The notes under the pieces are model-generated. The model ran no database searches. It worked only from the letters and a program-made list of their open reading frames with translations, and was not told the DNA's origin. This document shows positions 34,343-34,475 of a DNA stretch of 34,475 bases, in pieces (positions within the stretch are counted from its first letter, which is position 1; every line of letters begins with the position of its first letter). The translations under genes were made by a program, and so were the position numbers. Origin of the DNA: Kiritimatiellia bacterium (lineage in GTDB: Bacteria > Verrucomicrobiota > Kiritimatiellia > RFP12 > UBA1067); NCBI GenBank assembly GCA_028686345.1, contig JAQUCE010000054.1:1-34475 (forward strand), read 5' to 3'.

Positions 34343-34475
34343 CCAGATAACAACGAGCACGCTTCCGGCTCCGAGCTTCGCTTTTACGCCGTGACAGGGA
34401 AGCGTGAACAACAAACGGCTGCTGCATAAAGCTTGTTGTCCAGCCTTTAGGCTGCTCCAGGGCGGGTTGTTGAGA
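34343..34475 (+). repeat. R-B multi-hairpin element, copy cut by window end
   Basis: Shows CACGCTTCCGGCTCCGAGC, TTTTACGCCGTGACAGGG, GAAGCGTGAACAACAAACGG, GCTTGTTGTCC, the short stem CAGCCTTTAGGCTG, and CAGGGCGGGTTGTTGAGA. It begins 16 bp after the oxidoreductase stop and runs off the window. Confidence 0.7.

Overview
The window looks like a chromosomal segment of a PVC-superphylum bacterium, probably Kiritimatiellota, Lentisphaerota or a related verrucomicrobial lineage. That placement is an inference from gene content. It rests on several Tat-exported Gfo/Idh/MocA oxidoreductases, two large hydrazine-synthase-alpha-like proteins with C-terminal CxxCH haem motifs and N-terminal carbohydrate-binding-like modules, an RHS-repeat protein, and a Gram-negative envelope gene set.

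Layout. 1-935: 3' end of a frameshifted RHS-repeat gene. 1481-6039: carB, then a Tat-exported oxidoreductase 14 bp downstream. 6203-9206: a second oxidoreductase (minus) divergent from a Tat-signal enolase-superfamily enzyme (plus). 9282-10319: LpxL/HtrB-type acyltransferase (minus). 11465-14604: minus-strand run gmk, coaC, an unknown 129-aa gene, and a cardiolipin-synthase-type phospholipase D protein. 15711-18491 and 18954-22004: two paralogous carbohydrate-module/propeller/cytochrome proteins; the second has an in-frame TGA just before its haem domain. 22117-24597: gyrB with a good promoter. 31263-25939 (minus): a tight run encoding a secreted beta-sandwich protein, an O-antigen-ligase-like protein, a PlsC-GNAT fusion and recN, with a promoter that predicts a leaderless mRNA. 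31632-32549: unknown membrane protein. 33005-34327: a third Tat-exported oxidoreductase with a clear promoter.

The most unusual content lies between the genes. Nearly every gap over about 300 bp is filled with mosaic, highly palindromic repeats, here labelled R-A to R-L. They recur in both orientations, share sub-modules, and in places appear inserted into one another's hairpins. The best ordered are R-B (a chain of five hairpins, up to about 250 bp, in five larger copies plus one isolated hairpin), R-D (about 120 bp, three copies, stem bases changing on both sides), R-F (a 195-bp nested palindrome with perfect 25-bp and 15-bp arms), R-G (two roughly 510-560-bp segments with related inverted ends), and a nine-unit GGGGTCA array able to form a G-quadruplex behind the gmk promoter. 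No transposase, RAYT, CRISPR array, tRNA or rRNA was seen.

Functionally, the exported oxidoreductases, the enolase-family enzyme and the carbohydrate-module cytochromes suggest periplasmic or surface sugar chemistry. The acyltransferases, ligase and PLD protein build the envelope. carB, coaC, gmk, gyrB and recN are housekeeping genes scattered among them. All family assignments come from reading motifs; no database search was run.
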